DNA of 64,000 bases from Dehalococcoidia bacterium. GTDB taxonomy: Bacteria > Chloroflexota > Dehalococcoidia > Dehalococcoidales > Fen-1064. The notes under the pieces were generated by a model. That model saw only the letters and a list, made by a program, of their open reading frames with translations, did no database searches and had not been told where the DNA came from. Shown here piece after piece: positions 53,302 to 61,888 of this stretch; within the stretch, counting starts at the first letter, position 1; each line of letters opens with the position of its first letter. Both the position numbers and the translations under genes were made by a program. The stretch is taken from assembly GCA_011171075.1 (NCBI GenBank), contig DUFD01000019.1, positions 1 through 64,000 on the forward strand, read 5' to 3'.

Positions 53302-54435
53302 TTAAGCAGCCTGCTTGCGTATTCTCAAACGGATAGCGTTAAAAATTCGAGATATGATTGATAGATATGCCTCCGGGCTTTTTTCACTCGCAGCCTCGAA
53401 CTCTTCACGCGACATATCAACGATTTCCAGAAAATAGTCAAGAGAGGCGGGGGGGATGCTATAGTCCTCCTCGCTTAACTTCTCCAGGGCTTCTTCTCGA
53501 CTCATCCTCCCTGTACGGATAAGAAGGCTGTATTTGACAGCTCTGGTGCTGGTACCACCACACTTCCGGGCATATAAGTAATCTTTTAAGTCGTCTACTA
53601 GGCAGTCGGAATGCTCATGCCCGAAATGGATGCCGTATTTTTCTTCAAACATCCGGGCAATTTGTTTCTCATCCCAATCCAGGTAATCCGGTAAAAGGAT
53701 CATTCGCCGGTGGCCCAGTAGGCGTGTTAGTCCTTCCTTGATAATGTAATTTGCGTAGAAGGAGCAGTTCAATCGTTCTTTGAAGCTCTCACCTTTCAAT
53801 ACGTTTCTGAAATACCACGGGTCCCATGGATTGAGCTTTTTCGGCGGAGCACCATCAGTACGGCTCGAACTGCCCATGACTATTAACGGTATATCATACT
53901 CGCGAGCAAGCATCGCATGAATGTTGAATGAAAATAATTCGCACGGGGCACAGAAATTTCCTGTTTTACGCATGAATATTCCTGCCAGTTCCTGGCTGAA
54001 TGGGTCTGCGTAGTACAGATGCGGTACATCGAATATTTGTATAAGCTTGTTGACGCGTTCCTTTCCTTCTTCGGACATGAAGCCGTTGTCACGGGTGCAG
54101 GTAAGTACATTGAGACCATATACTTCTTTGCAAATATAGAGGCAGTATGAGCTGTCTTTACCACCACTTATGCCAAGTAGTGCATCATAGCGCTTGCCTT
54201 TGCGTTTTGCATTCTCGAAAATGCGTTCAAGCTTTGCCTTGGACTTAGCCTGCTCCTCGGTGTTATCGCTCCATGACCTCCATCGCCCTTCAAAGTATCG
54301 ACAGAAGTTACAGACCCCTTCAGGGTTCAGAGTGATCCCGGGGTAGTTTTCTGGCATGACACAGCGGACACAGCGCTTTACATCACTACTTTTTTCCTTG
54401 TTAATCATCTGGGCATCTCTTTTCATGTGTACCAT
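53302..54435 (-). CDS. N-acetyl sugar amidotransferase (WbpG-like)
   Basis: A PP-loop ATPase-type amidotransferase of 377 residues. Two CxxC pairs (C22/C25 and C42/C45) begin a zinc-binding head, and SGGKDS at 90-95 is the ATP-pyrophosphate loop. It matches the WbpG/PseA-type enzymes that use ammonia from a partner to convert an acetamido group to an acetamidino group on a sugar nucleotide. The usual HisH/HisF-like partners are not adjacent. It may act on a diacetamido sugar made by the WbpB/D/E-like proteins. Several ATGs lie at the start; the first has AAGG close by. Confidence 0.84.
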   Translation of the reverse strand: MVHMKRDAQMINKEKSSDVKRCVRCVMPENYPGITLNPEGVCNFCRYFEGRWRSWSDNTEEQAKSKAKLERIFENAKRKGKRYDALLGISGGKDSSYCLYICKEVYGLNVLTCTRDNGFMSEEGKERVNKLIQIFDVPHLYYADPFSQELAGIFMRKTGNFCAPCELFSFNIHAMLAREYDIPLIVMGSSSRTDGAPPKKLNPWDPWYFRNVLKGESFKERLNCSFYANYIIKEGLTRLLGHRRMILLPDYLDWDEKQIARMFEEKYGIHFGHEHSDCLVDDLKDYLYARKCGGTSTRAVKYSLLIRTGRMSREEALEKLSEEDYSIPPASLDYFLEIVDMSREEFEAASEKSPEAYLSIISRIFNAIRLRIRKQAA

Positions 54436-54454
54436 ACACCTTATTACGGTTCTG

Positions 54455-55261
54455 TTATAAATCGTATCTGGCTACAATGGAAATCCCTGCCTTTACCTCG
54501 TCACCCGGCTTTACCTCTATGCTGAGATTTTCCAGTTCGGGAATGGCGACGTCAACCTGAGAGCCGAATACAATAGCCCCGATTCTCTGTCCTATCTGAA
54601 GGTCGTCACCTTCGTTGATATAGGAGACAATCCTTCTGACGAGGCGTGATGCAATCTGGACAACGCCCACGCTGAACATACCGTTACTGATAACCGTGGT
54701 GACTCTTTCGTTCAGCGTCTCTGATTCCTGTTGGCGTAAAGACACGAATCTCCCGGCAATACGCTTTCGGAGTAGTGTCTTTCCAGCAATTGGGGCACGA
54801 TTAACGTGGACATTGAGTATGTTCATATCGATACCTACTAGGCAGACCGTATTCGGGAGCAGATCAGTATCCGTTATCTCATTCAGTTTGAACTTTCTCT
54901 CACCTTTTGTCGCGACTACGTCCTCTCCCCTTTCAACTTTATTGACGTAAACAACCGTCCCGTCGGCTGGGGAAAGGATTACATTCTCGGTAACGGTAGG
55001 CGATCTTTCCGGGTCGCGGTAGAATCTGGCGAGTATGATTAGCGCCGTTATCAGTACAATCACCGGTAGTTCGAGGACAATCAGTAAAGCAGTATTTAGT
55101 TCAGTAGCATAGCCAATCTGGCTGATAATCAGTCCGGTCAGCGCCCCAATAATAATCCCACCAGCAACTGCTATCTTAATCTTGATACGCCACCTCCAGG
55201 CAAGGAGAGGCAGGAAGACCAGGGCGAACGCCAGGCTTGTGGCAAGGATTTCTACCCTCAT
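54455..55261 (-). CDS. Phosphatidylserine-decarboxylase-like protein
   Basis: A member of the archaeal-type short phosphatidylserine decarboxylase family, 268 residues. Two membrane helices at about 7-22 and 31-48 and a third at 58-78 are followed by FYRDPERSP, ILSPADGTV and NVHVNRAPIAG. The self-cleavage site GSQVDV would generate the pyruvoyl group from S234. It should convert a phosphatidylserine-type lipid to the ethanolamine form. Its ATG overlaps the ATP-grasp stop (TAATG), which ties it to the polysaccharide tailoring operon rather than to general lipid synthesis. Confidence 0.82.
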   Translation of the reverse strand: MRVEILATSLAFALVFLPLLAWRWRIKIKIAVAGGIIIGALTGLIISQIGYATELNTALLIVLELPVIVLITALIILARFYRDPERSPTVTENVILSPADGTVVYVNKVERGEDVVATKGERKFKLNEITDTDLLPNTVCLVGIDMNILNVHVNRAPIAGKTLLRKRIAGRFVSLRQQESETLNERVTTVISNGMFSVGVVQIASRLVRRIVSYINEGDDLQIGQRIGAIVFGSQVDVAIPELENLSIEVKPGDEVKAGISIVARYDL

Positions 55262-56496
55262 TACCAGAACCCTCTCTTCTTCCAGGTATAGGGTAGCGCT
55301 ATCAATTCCGCAATAAAGGGCAGTGGGTCACTCATCGAAAGTACGGCAAACTCTTTCTTACCCTTCAGCGAACTGAGGTAGTCCGTGATCTTCATTCGAC
55401 CGTTTAGTACCTCTATGAGAACGGTGGGTATGTCTGTCGTCAGGCGGATCCACTTGACTCCCTTTTCGAAGTTGTCTTGTGAAACCTTCTCTCCCAGTGC
55501 ATCGAGGTAAGAGAGGTATGGTAAGTCAACACCCGCCTTGATTGCGAGAGTGTGCCAACCCCAGAGCCTAGCGTTGATTTCAAGCAACTTGTGCCTGCCG
55601 TCCCTCGGGTCTCGCATGAATTCAACCTCTGACAGGCCATAATAACCCATTGCTCCCAGGATTTTTAGCGCGCTGTCTTCCAATTCGGGTATGTCTACGG
55701 TTTCGGCATAGGTGCTGGCATGGCCGAAATCCATGGGATGTTGCCTGGGTCGCTTGGCTACTACCTTGGCTAACAGTTTCCCGTCTCTGGATACCGAACC
55801 AACCGAGAACAGGCTGCTGGATCCTCCCGGTATCAGCTCCTGTATTACGAACTGCATGCCTTCGACTACCCTGGTTGCTTTTTCGTATTCCTTTACCAGT
55901 TCCTCCCTGTTATTTGCCCTAACTGCTTTCTTCTTCGTTCTGCTGTAGAAAGGCTCTTTTATTGGGGGTTTGATAATGGCCGGGAAGTTAATCTCCAGCT
56001 GTTCTATTTCTTTGACGGTTCTCGGATAAAACGTCTTCGGGATTTCGATACCACACTTTATAGCCAGTTCATAGGTGAGACTCTTGTCGTAGGTATATTT
56101 GGTTATGTCCCATGATGGCGTGGTAACCCGATAGTATTTTTCAAGCTGCTCTTTATGTTGGGCCAGGAAACGCACCGTCTCATCATCGTTGGGATATATC
56201 AGCCACCCCTCAAGGCGTTCTTTTTTAGCCAGTTCTATCAGGAATTCGAAGAACACATTTTCTTGTTCTATATCAGGGCACTTTGCGAACCGCTTTGTGT
56301 ATCTTGAAAACCTACCAATACACAGTCCTCGATTAAGCAGATATATTGGAACACCATGCCTAGCCAGATTTCTCACGGCACCAAGACCCTGAAAACGACC
56401 ACCAATGATAACTGCTCCTACCTGCTCAGTTCGGTCTGCAATAGCAGTTCTTTTATTCTGTTGAGTAATGCTGGCCGTATCAGTCTTTTTTTTCAC
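55261..56496 (-). CDS. ATP-grasp family ligase
   Basis: An ATP-grasp protein of 411 residues, the family that couples ATP to carboxylate-amine or similar ligations through an acyl phosphate. An N-terminal Rossmann-like half has GGRFQGLG and IYLLNRG; the central ATP-binding region includes FPAIIKPPI, VIQELIPGG and SEVEFMRDPRDG followed by LLEINARLWGW. The closest resemblance is to carbamoyl-phosphate-synthase-like proteins in cell-surface glycan loci. The substrate is unknown. It uses a GTG start with no strong site and is coupled to the decarboxylase-like gene. Confidence 0.85.
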   Translation of the reverse strand: MKKKTDTASITQQNKRTAIADRTEQVGAVIIGGRFQGLGAVRNLARHGVPIYLLNRGLCIGRFSRYTKRFAKCPDIEQENVFFEFLIELAKKERLEGWLIYPNDDETVRFLAQHKEQLEKYYRVTTPSWDITKYTYDKSLTYELAIKCGIEIPKTFYPRTVKEIEQLEINFPAIIKPPIKEPFYSRTKKKAVRANNREELVKEYEKATRVVEGMQFVIQELIPGGSSSLFSVGSVSRDGKLLAKVVAKRPRQHPMDFGHASTYAETVDIPELEDSALKILGAMGYYGLSEVEFMRDPRDGRHKLLEINARLWGWHTLAIKAGVDLPYLSYLDALGEKVSQDNFEKGVKWIRLTTDIPTVLIEVLNGRMKITDYLSSLKGKKEFAVLSMSDPLPFIAELIALPYTWKKRGFW

Positions 56497-56567
56497 CTAA
56501 TCCGCTTTCGTGTTCGTCTCATCTATCTGGTCGTATCAGTATAGTACTCCCGGACTTGTTTTCCCCG

Positions 56568-57626
56568 CTACGCGAGATGTTTGTATAATAGTGAACCGGC
56601 TGCCCTGAATATAAACTCAGGCATCGAGTATGAGAACAGCTGCATTGCCCGGTATTTTCTGCTGTTCTCCGGGACTGTAGAAAAACCTCCTACCTCGGGG
56701 TAATAGTAATATGGCAAGTCTATCTCATTTGCCCCCCATCTGGCTTTGAAAGTTCGAAGCCCCTCCTCTTCCGGTGAGCAGCGACCGAAATCAAAGTGGT
56801 TGTAGTCGCTGGCACATGCATACCGAATTGCTTCCCAGATAACCAGATTATTTGGACGTTTTTGCAGGTATTTCTCGTCAGAAGCATTGGACTTATAGTG
56901 AATGTTGTCCTTGTAGGTGATGAAGAGGGCTCCGGCGATGACCTTTGTCTCCCATTCAGCCATCGCCAGGAAACCTGAGCCCTGGGAGATTATGTGGTGG
57001 AAGATAGCCTCGAAGAAAGCGCGGGGTTGCGGCAATACGCCAAGCTTTTTGCGAGTGGCCACATTCAAGTCATAGAAGCGCTCCATGTCCTCTTTACTCT
57101 GGGATATTCGTGCTGTTACACCTCTTTTCTCAGCCTGGCGGATACCCCTTCTGATGCTATCGTGAAATCTCTTGAGTAGTGTATCCGTATCTGGAGATAA
57201 GTCCAGAATATATGAGGTATGAAAATGATGGGCTACCAGACTCAGCTGTGCCGGCGGTATCCCGTTTGGCCACCCTCTGACCTCAATATATGAAGCCGTC
57301 CGCGCATCAATTTCCTTTTTGGCTGAGTCCAAAAGTAGCGTAATAAGGGTCTCATCCTCTCCCAGAGGATGACAGAAGTCGCAGAATGGTAGGCAAACCA
57401 GTCTCTTACCGGTCAACATGCTCCGGATGAGATATAATGGTATCGCAGCCATGATTTGGCCTGCTTCATTTTCGAGGACATAATAACGCGGCTTGTAGTC
57501 ATAGGCTTCTTTAATCACCTTTGCCCAGGCAGAGGTGTGATATATCGTGCCATGCTCTTGCCCGGTAACGAACTCGTCCCACCGACTGTCATTTGTAGGG
57601 TCGATAATATTAATCTTCTCTGTCAT
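56568..57626 (-). CDS. FemAB-like acyltransferase
   Basis: A GNAT/FemAB-superfamily protein of 352 residues with the double-GNAT layout. QEHGTIYHTSAWAKVIK is the typical opening, followed by YYVLENEAGQIMAAIPLYL and a second GNAT part with IAGALFITYKDNIHYKSNAS. Relatives add amino acids to peptidoglycan or acylate polysaccharide-linked amines; several are found beside NodB-type deacetylases in exopolysaccharide loci. Here it also adjoins a NodB-like gene. A role in decorating the glycan exposed by the deacetylase is inferred. Confidence 0.82.
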   Translation of the reverse strand: MTEKINIIDPTNDSRWDEFVTGQEHGTIYHTSAWAKVIKEAYDYKPRYYVLENEAGQIMAAIPLYLIRSMLTGKRLVCLPFCDFCHPLGEDETLITLLLDSAKKEIDARTASYIEVRGWPNGIPPAQLSLVAHHFHTSYILDLSPDTDTLLKRFHDSIRRGIRQAEKRGVTARISQSKEDMERFYDLNVATRKKLGVLPQPRAFFEAIFHHIISQGSGFLAMAEWETKVIAGALFITYKDNIHYKSNASDEKYLQKRPNNLVIWEAIRYACASDYNHFDFGRCSPEEEGLRTFKARWGANEIDLPYYYYPEVGGFSTVPENSRKYRAMQLFSYSMPEFIFRAAGSLLYKHLA

Positions 57627-57781
57627 TATCCCTGACGAACGATAGTAGTGTGTTCAGCGGTTACTCTCATGTTAGGCTTACTTTTCATGTCGCTGAATTT
57701 ATATAACATATAAATAAGAAACCTTACTTACACTAGTGCCTTCTGACCACAATGCTGGAGTATATCTTGAAGGTTGGATCC

Positions 57782-59110
57782 TCAGCTCTGCCTCCTCCCA
57801 TTCTGCAGCCAGTTTTCAAAAACCCTCAGCACGAAATCGATTAGTGTTATCGAATCGATATCACCGGTTACAGACAGGGCACTCCTGGCCTTTTCCGGCC
57901 ACCGCCAGTATCTGAGCAGAGGGGCATCTGTCTGCTCGATTCTCTCGGAAAGCGGCTTTTCGTCAGCTTCTTCAAACCGTGCCAGGTCGCTGAGATAGAT
58001 TGGATAGTTGTCGGGCTGCTCGCTTCGCTCGACGATGAACCCCTCACTCTTTAGAAAACTCACTGCGTCTGGTGAAGTATCCAAACTCACCCCGATTACA
58101 GGGCACCTCGGGCTTTCCAGTATGAAATCCCTGGCACTGATACTCTGATAACCATTAGCCCATTCAGCAACCGGTGTATTCACTTTGCAGTTTTTGAGTA
58201 AAATTGTTGCATTTTCGGAGCAGTTTGCCTTCACGCTGTATCTGTCATTGGTCTCGTGACTAATCTCAAAGGTAAAGGTATCTCTCTGTCTCCACCATTC
58301 AGCGATTTCTCTCAGAGTTGCAGTCCATACAGCAGGGCTGAGTTGCTTTGCCCGTCGTAAGGTGTCTGTTAAGGCATTCTCACAGATTGGGATACGCTCG
58401 GGGTGGAGAGAAATATTGAATAGCTCCCCTCTATCGTATGTCTTCTTGAGGATAGACCTCCAGATCTCACTTATAACTTCTCCATTCGAGATACCCAGTC
58501 TGTCTACCATTCCCTCATCATCCGGGAAGGAAACTGGGATTTCGACAAGGCCGTCCACGAACTTCGGCAGTGAAAGGTACTTCTGGGACTCTTTTGGTGT
58601 ATTGAAATCGAGTAGGCTGTTATAAGCACTCCATCCCTGACTTGTTAATTCGATTTTGTCCAGTACGTCCCAGTTTATCGCACAACTGCTATCGTAGGCG
58701 AAAGACAGGTTACCGAGTGCCTCGACTGTCTCATTATTGATACGCAGAAAAGGGGCGCGAAAGCCGGTAAAGGGAACATGACAGCTCTCGAAAGAGTGGA
58801 TTGCTTTCTTGAAATGCCTGACCTGCTCTTGCAGTGGGAGTACACCGTAGTCGATATGGATATAGCCATGAACAGCAAACTCAACGCCCTGACTGCTCAG
58901 CTCTCTTATTATTCCGGGGTGCCTTTCTAAAATCTTGGCTGTTATCGGCAGGGTAGGTACGCAGCCAAGTTCACTGGTTACAGCGTTATATCTGTTTAGA
59001 GTTCGCTCAAATCGATTTGCAGTCATGCCAAACCGACAAAGCACTGTTCCAATCCTTCGGAGCAGATTTCTCGTTCCTCTGGACTTCGACAGCATATACG
59101 TGGGATTCAT
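57782..59110 (-). CDS. NodB-type polysaccharide deacetylase-like protein
   Basis: A NodB-fold protein of about 442 residues. HGYIHID supplies the metal-binding His pair (H81, H85) and GFRAPF the later Arg-x-Pro motif (near R118). The expected opening Asp-Asp motif upstream is absent: the domain starts directly at CVPTLPI. Curiously, SALSVTGDIDS near the C-terminus looks like such an Asp motif followed by a truncated second domain. It may deacetylate N-acetylated sugars, or bind without catalysis. If the -10 at 59121-59126 is real, the only start that fits is ATG 59110, with a leader of 3-4 nt. Confidence 0.72.
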   Translation of the reverse strand: MNPTYMLSKSRGTRNLLRRIGTVLCRFGMTANRFERTLNRYNAVTSELGCVPTLPITAKILERHPGIIRELSSQGVEFAVHGYIHIDYGVLPLQEQVRHFKKAIHSFESCHVPFTGFRAPFLRINNETVEALGNLSFAYDSSCAINWDVLDKIELTSQGWSAYNSLLDFNTPKESQKYLSLPKFVDGLVEIPVSFPDDEGMVDRLGISNGEVISEIWRSILKKTYDRGELFNISLHPERIPICENALTDTLRRAKQLSPAVWTATLREIAEWWRQRDTFTFEISHETNDRYSVKANCSENATILLKNCKVNTPVAEWANGYQSISARDFILESPRCPVIGVSLDTSPDAVSFLKSEGFIVERSEQPDNYPIYLSDLARFEEADEKPLSERIEQTDAPLLRYWRWPEKARSALSVTGDIDSITLIDFVLRVFENWLQNGRRQS

Positions 59111-59120
59111 GGTTAGCATC

Positions 59121-59173
59121 ATAACACCGTGAGGTTGGAATATGGTTAGAATAATGTTATCTGGTGGTTAGAA
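59121..59173 (-). promoter_or_regulatory. Four 11-bp repeats and -10 ahead of the NodB-like gene
   Basis: Read on the minus strand, units begin TTCTAAC, AGATAAC (poor), TTCTAAC and TTCCAAC, each 11 bp apart (59134-59173). TGTTAT at 59121-59126 begins 14 nt after the start of the last unit, and TGTTATGATGC differs by one base from TATTATGATGC at the 48814 promoter. This would be the regulated promoter of the second tailoring block. Confidence 0.68.
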
Positions 59174-59430
59174 TCAGCATGCAGTGCCAATCTTATCGAC
59201 GAATGATACGGAATTTTGGATTCTATTGGCTTGCTCTAACATGAGGTCTGGGAGTCAGCATGAAACGTCCTTCAGCAAAGCTAACATGGCCGTTACGTGC
59301 TTCGGTAAGAAAATCACTGGGGCGTGCAGGTGAACAACTGGGGAAGAGTGGACTTCACTAGGAAGCCAGCATGTGTTATATTACAATTGTTGTTATATCT
59401 CATACAAAGACATTAACATAATGGTATAAA
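59174..59430 (+). promoter_or_regulatory. Divergent intergenic with extended -10 at 59422-59430
   Basis: The gap between the NodB-like gene and the membrane methyltransferase has no gene I can support. TG-G-TATAAA at 59422-59430 is an extended -10 on the plus strand. Transcription would start about 59437, only some 5 nt before the ATG at 59442, with no Shine-Dalgarno, so a leaderless message is possible. Confidence 0.4.
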
Positions 59431-59441
59431 ATGCCCTTGTT

Positions 59442-60491
59442 ATGGTAAATATCGCAGAACTGGTAAGGAACGTATATTTTTGGGTGGTTGCTATTCTTCT
59501 TTTAATTGTTGTTGCCGCCCACTATACAACTGTTAATTCGGGGACGACGCATATAGTTGTCATTGTACTTGGGATTATCCCAACAGGCTTCTGCGCAGTC
59601 CATTTTGGCTATCGTCCAGGATTCGTAGTGGGGCTCTTGTTAGGCCTGCTACTACTCGCTGATATGGCTATGTTCTCGGTTCACACCGTAAATATCGAGA
59701 TGTCAGTAGAATTGGTAACAGTAGCAGGTTTGGTTGGGTTGGGGGTAGTGGCGGGTAACTGGGCTGACCGATCGAGGGAAAACGGGCCTCATCTGGAGCC
59801 AGGGCAGTATTTTTGGGACTTCGCTGCCAAGACCGCTGTGGGGCAATACATAACCGAAAGAGAAGATGAATTCCTGCGTCGTTGTCTTGTTGACTTTCCT
59901 AATAAACCCAAGGTTATCGTGGACGCTGGGGCTGGTTCAGGAAGATTCGAGACTCTACTTGCGAGTTTCGCCTCCTGGGTAATCACCACCGAAATAGACC
60001 AGTCACTAGTTCACAGGCTATCGCAAGCCGGGAACAACGTCCTGCCCTTGCTGGTTAGTGATACTGCCAAGTGCTTGCCACTGGCTGATGATTCCGTCGA
60101 TTGTGTGGTATGTATGGAGGTACCGGCTCTAGCAGAACAAAACTGGTTCTACGCTGAATGTTTACGCGTTCTAAGACCTGGGGGGGCAATCATCGTCTCT
60201 GTGACTAACCGGCTTTCGTGGAAGGGTGCTCTCGCTGTGCTCCGACCGAAACGCTATGTGCGTAAACACGCGAGGTACTATCAACGTACAATCCGAGATG
60301 TCAGGCTAACTTTGAAGAGAGACGGGTTTGCTATCCGCAGGGTAGCAGGTCTGAATTGGATACCATTTCCCCATGCCTCTGATAGTCCCTTAGTCCGCCC
60401 CGTAGTAGTCTTAGAAAAGACTATAGGGCTGCATAGGTTAAACTGCTTGAGTCCGTGGGTACTAGTTGAGGCAAGGAAACCATTGCTCTAG
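59442..60491 (+). CDS. Membrane-anchored SAM-dependent methyltransferase
   Basis: A 349-residue protein with about three or four hydrophobic helices in the first 115 residues (for example VVAILLLIVVAAHY, FVVGLLLGLLLLADMAM and LVTVAGLVGLGVVAG), followed by a class I methyltransferase domain (motif I VIVDAGAGSGRF near 160; later LPLADDSVDCVV). A membrane-fixed methyltransferase suggests a lipid or lipid-linked glycan substrate. It is divergent from the NodB-like gene and stands alone. The ATG has no Shine-Dalgarno and lies close to an extended -10. Confidence 0.8.
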   Translation: MVNIAELVRNVYFWVVAILLLIVVAAHYTTVNSGTTHIVVIVLGIIPTGFCAVHFGYRPGFVVGLLLGLLLLADMAMFSVHTVNIEMSVELVTVAGLVGLGVVAGNWADRSRENGPHLEPGQYFWDFAAKTAVGQYITEREDEFLRRCLVDFPNKPKVIVDAGAGSGRFETLLASFASWVITTEIDQSLVHRLSQAGNNVLPLLVSDTAKCLPLADDSVDCVVCMEVPALAEQNWFYAECLRVLRPGGAIIVSVTNRLSWKGALAVLRPKRYVRKHARYYQRTIRDVRLTLKRDGFAIRRVAGLNWIPFPHASDSPLVRPVVVLEKTIGLHRLNCLSPWVLVEARKPLL

Positions 60492-60540
60492 ATCTGTCAC
60501 CTTTACGTTCTTATGGCCACTGGCCCTTTAGCCTAAAAAG

Positions 60541-60615
60541 TGGAGCCAGCGGACAGATTCGAACTGTCGACCGGCGGTTTACGAAACCGCTGCTCTACCA
60601 CTGAGCTACGCTGGC
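60541..60615 (-). tRNA. tRNA-Thr (CGT)
   Basis: A full cloverleaf is visible on the minus strand: 7-bp acceptor stem GCCAGCG/CGCTGGC, D arm TAGCTCAGTGGTAGAGCA, anticodon loop TTCGTAA (anticodon CGT, reading ACG Thr) and T arm GACAG-TTCGAAT-CTGTC. The 3' CCA is encoded. Discriminator base T fits Thr. Confidence 0.95.
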
Positions 60616-60624
60616 TTGAATACG

Positions 60625-60653
60625 ATTTTAATCTGTTTTCCCCTGAAAGTCCA
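60625..60653 (-). promoter_or_regulatory. Putative promoter of tRNA-Thr
   Basis: On the minus strand TGGACT (60648-60653), a 17-nt spacer and TAAAAT (60625-60630) put the expected transcript start only a few nt before the tRNA 5' end at 60615. Confidence 0.4.
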
Positions 60654-60931
60654 TTACTAGCGCCATTTTAATTCGCTTGTTTTTTATCTCCTTTCGGCAC
60701 CTTCTTCCTGCAGAGCATGGAGGGATTGAAGTTAAACCGAACCAGGTTCGCACTGAGGAATAGGAGTTTATCCAGGAATACACTCATACATTTTTATCAG
60801 GAACAGAATTAAAAAAGAGTAAACAGATACAGACATAAAAGCGCACTTGCTTTGTTATTGAGAATGGGGTAAATTCAGACAACTATTCTAAAGAGAGTGT
60901 TTGGCAGTTAGTCCTAGCAGGAGGATATACC

Positions 60932-61888
60932 ATGAGACAGAGCATTACTATTATTATCTTCAGTATTGTCGGTGTGGCGGTATTAGTATACTTACTTTCT
61001 TATTTTCTGATATATGAACCCGGAAAAGAGAGCCTGCAAGACCAGGTAACGGCACTTGGACTAGATGTTGATAACCTTGAGAGCACTATTTTAGACCAGG
61101 AAAATCAAATCTCAGCCCTGGAATCAGAGAGCGCACTCTACGCTCAGCAAATAACCGACTTGGAATCAGAAGTCATCACTCTGCAAACAGATTTGAATGC
61201 AGCTGGGCAACAAGTATTATATTACCAGAACCAACTTGCCTTAATACAATCACAATTATCAGACTCGCAAGAACTCTTGAATAGTGTATTGGCAATAAGC
61301 GTAATCCAGAATTATACGTGGTTTTATCAATATAAATCATGGAACTGTGACCTGCCCGTATTACTTTCAACCTATGTTGACTACTCGGAAAGACCAAGGC
61401 CAACTTCAATCTCATCGTATGTCGATATGGCAATAGATCCTGATGATGATGTTTTTATTGCCTCTGTAATACAAGAGATTGACGGGATAGCCTTGGAGTA
61501 TCATCTTAACGAAGAACAGAGACTGAACTTGGTGATTGCTCTTGTTCAGAGTATGCCGTACACCGATGATGGTGCAACAACGACTTCTGATGAATACCCT
61601 CGTTATCCGATAGAGACTGTATTCGAAAGGGGAGGGGACTGCGAGGATACATCGATACTAGTTGCGGCCCTTCTTGACGCAATGGGCTATGATGTTGCCC
61701 TGCTTCATCTGCCCGATGCCCAGCACATGGCGGTTGGCGTTGCGCTACCCGGAGCTTCTGGTCAGTACTACGAGTACGGAGGGAAGCAGTATTTCTATTT
61801 GGAGACAACGAATGAGGGTTGGCCAATTGGGCAAATCCCGCTGGAGCTAATCAGCACATATACATATATATACCCGCTGAGAGATTAG
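60932..61888 (+). CDS. Membrane-anchored coiled-coil protein with transglutaminase-like domain
   Basis: A 318-residue protein. One N-terminal helix (about 5-27) is followed by a coiled coil rich in Leu, Glu and Gln (about 35-118) and a transglutaminase/protease-like domain with catalytic Cys237 in GGDCEDTS, His265 in AQHMAVGV and a candidate acidic residue E291 in YLETTNEG. Such proteins are transpeptidases or proteases, or use the fold to bind peptide. The catalytic part would be outside the cytoplasm. GGAGG precedes the ATG by about 7 nt. It appears to stand alone. The 316 nt before it (60616-60931) hold only the tRNA promoter. Confidence 0.78.
   Translation: MRQSITIIIFSIVGVAVLVYLLSYFLIYEPGKESLQDQVTALGLDVDNLESTILDQENQISALESESALYAQQITDLESEVITLQTDLNAAGQQVLYYQNQLALIQSQLSDSQELLNSVLAISVIQNYTWFYQYKSWNCDLPVLLSTYVDYSERPRPTSISSYVDMAIDPDDDVFIASVIQEIDGIALEYHLNEEQRLNLVIALVQSMPYTDDGATTTSDEYPRYPIETVFERGGDCEDTSILVAALLDAMGYDVALLHLPDAQHMAVGVALPGASGQYYEYGGKQYFYLETTNEGWPIGQIPLELISTYTYIYPLRD

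Noticed and set aside
60492-60540. GGCC-ACT-GGCC hairpin as terminator
   Set aside because: The stem is only 4-5 bp and lacks a U-tract; too weak to list.
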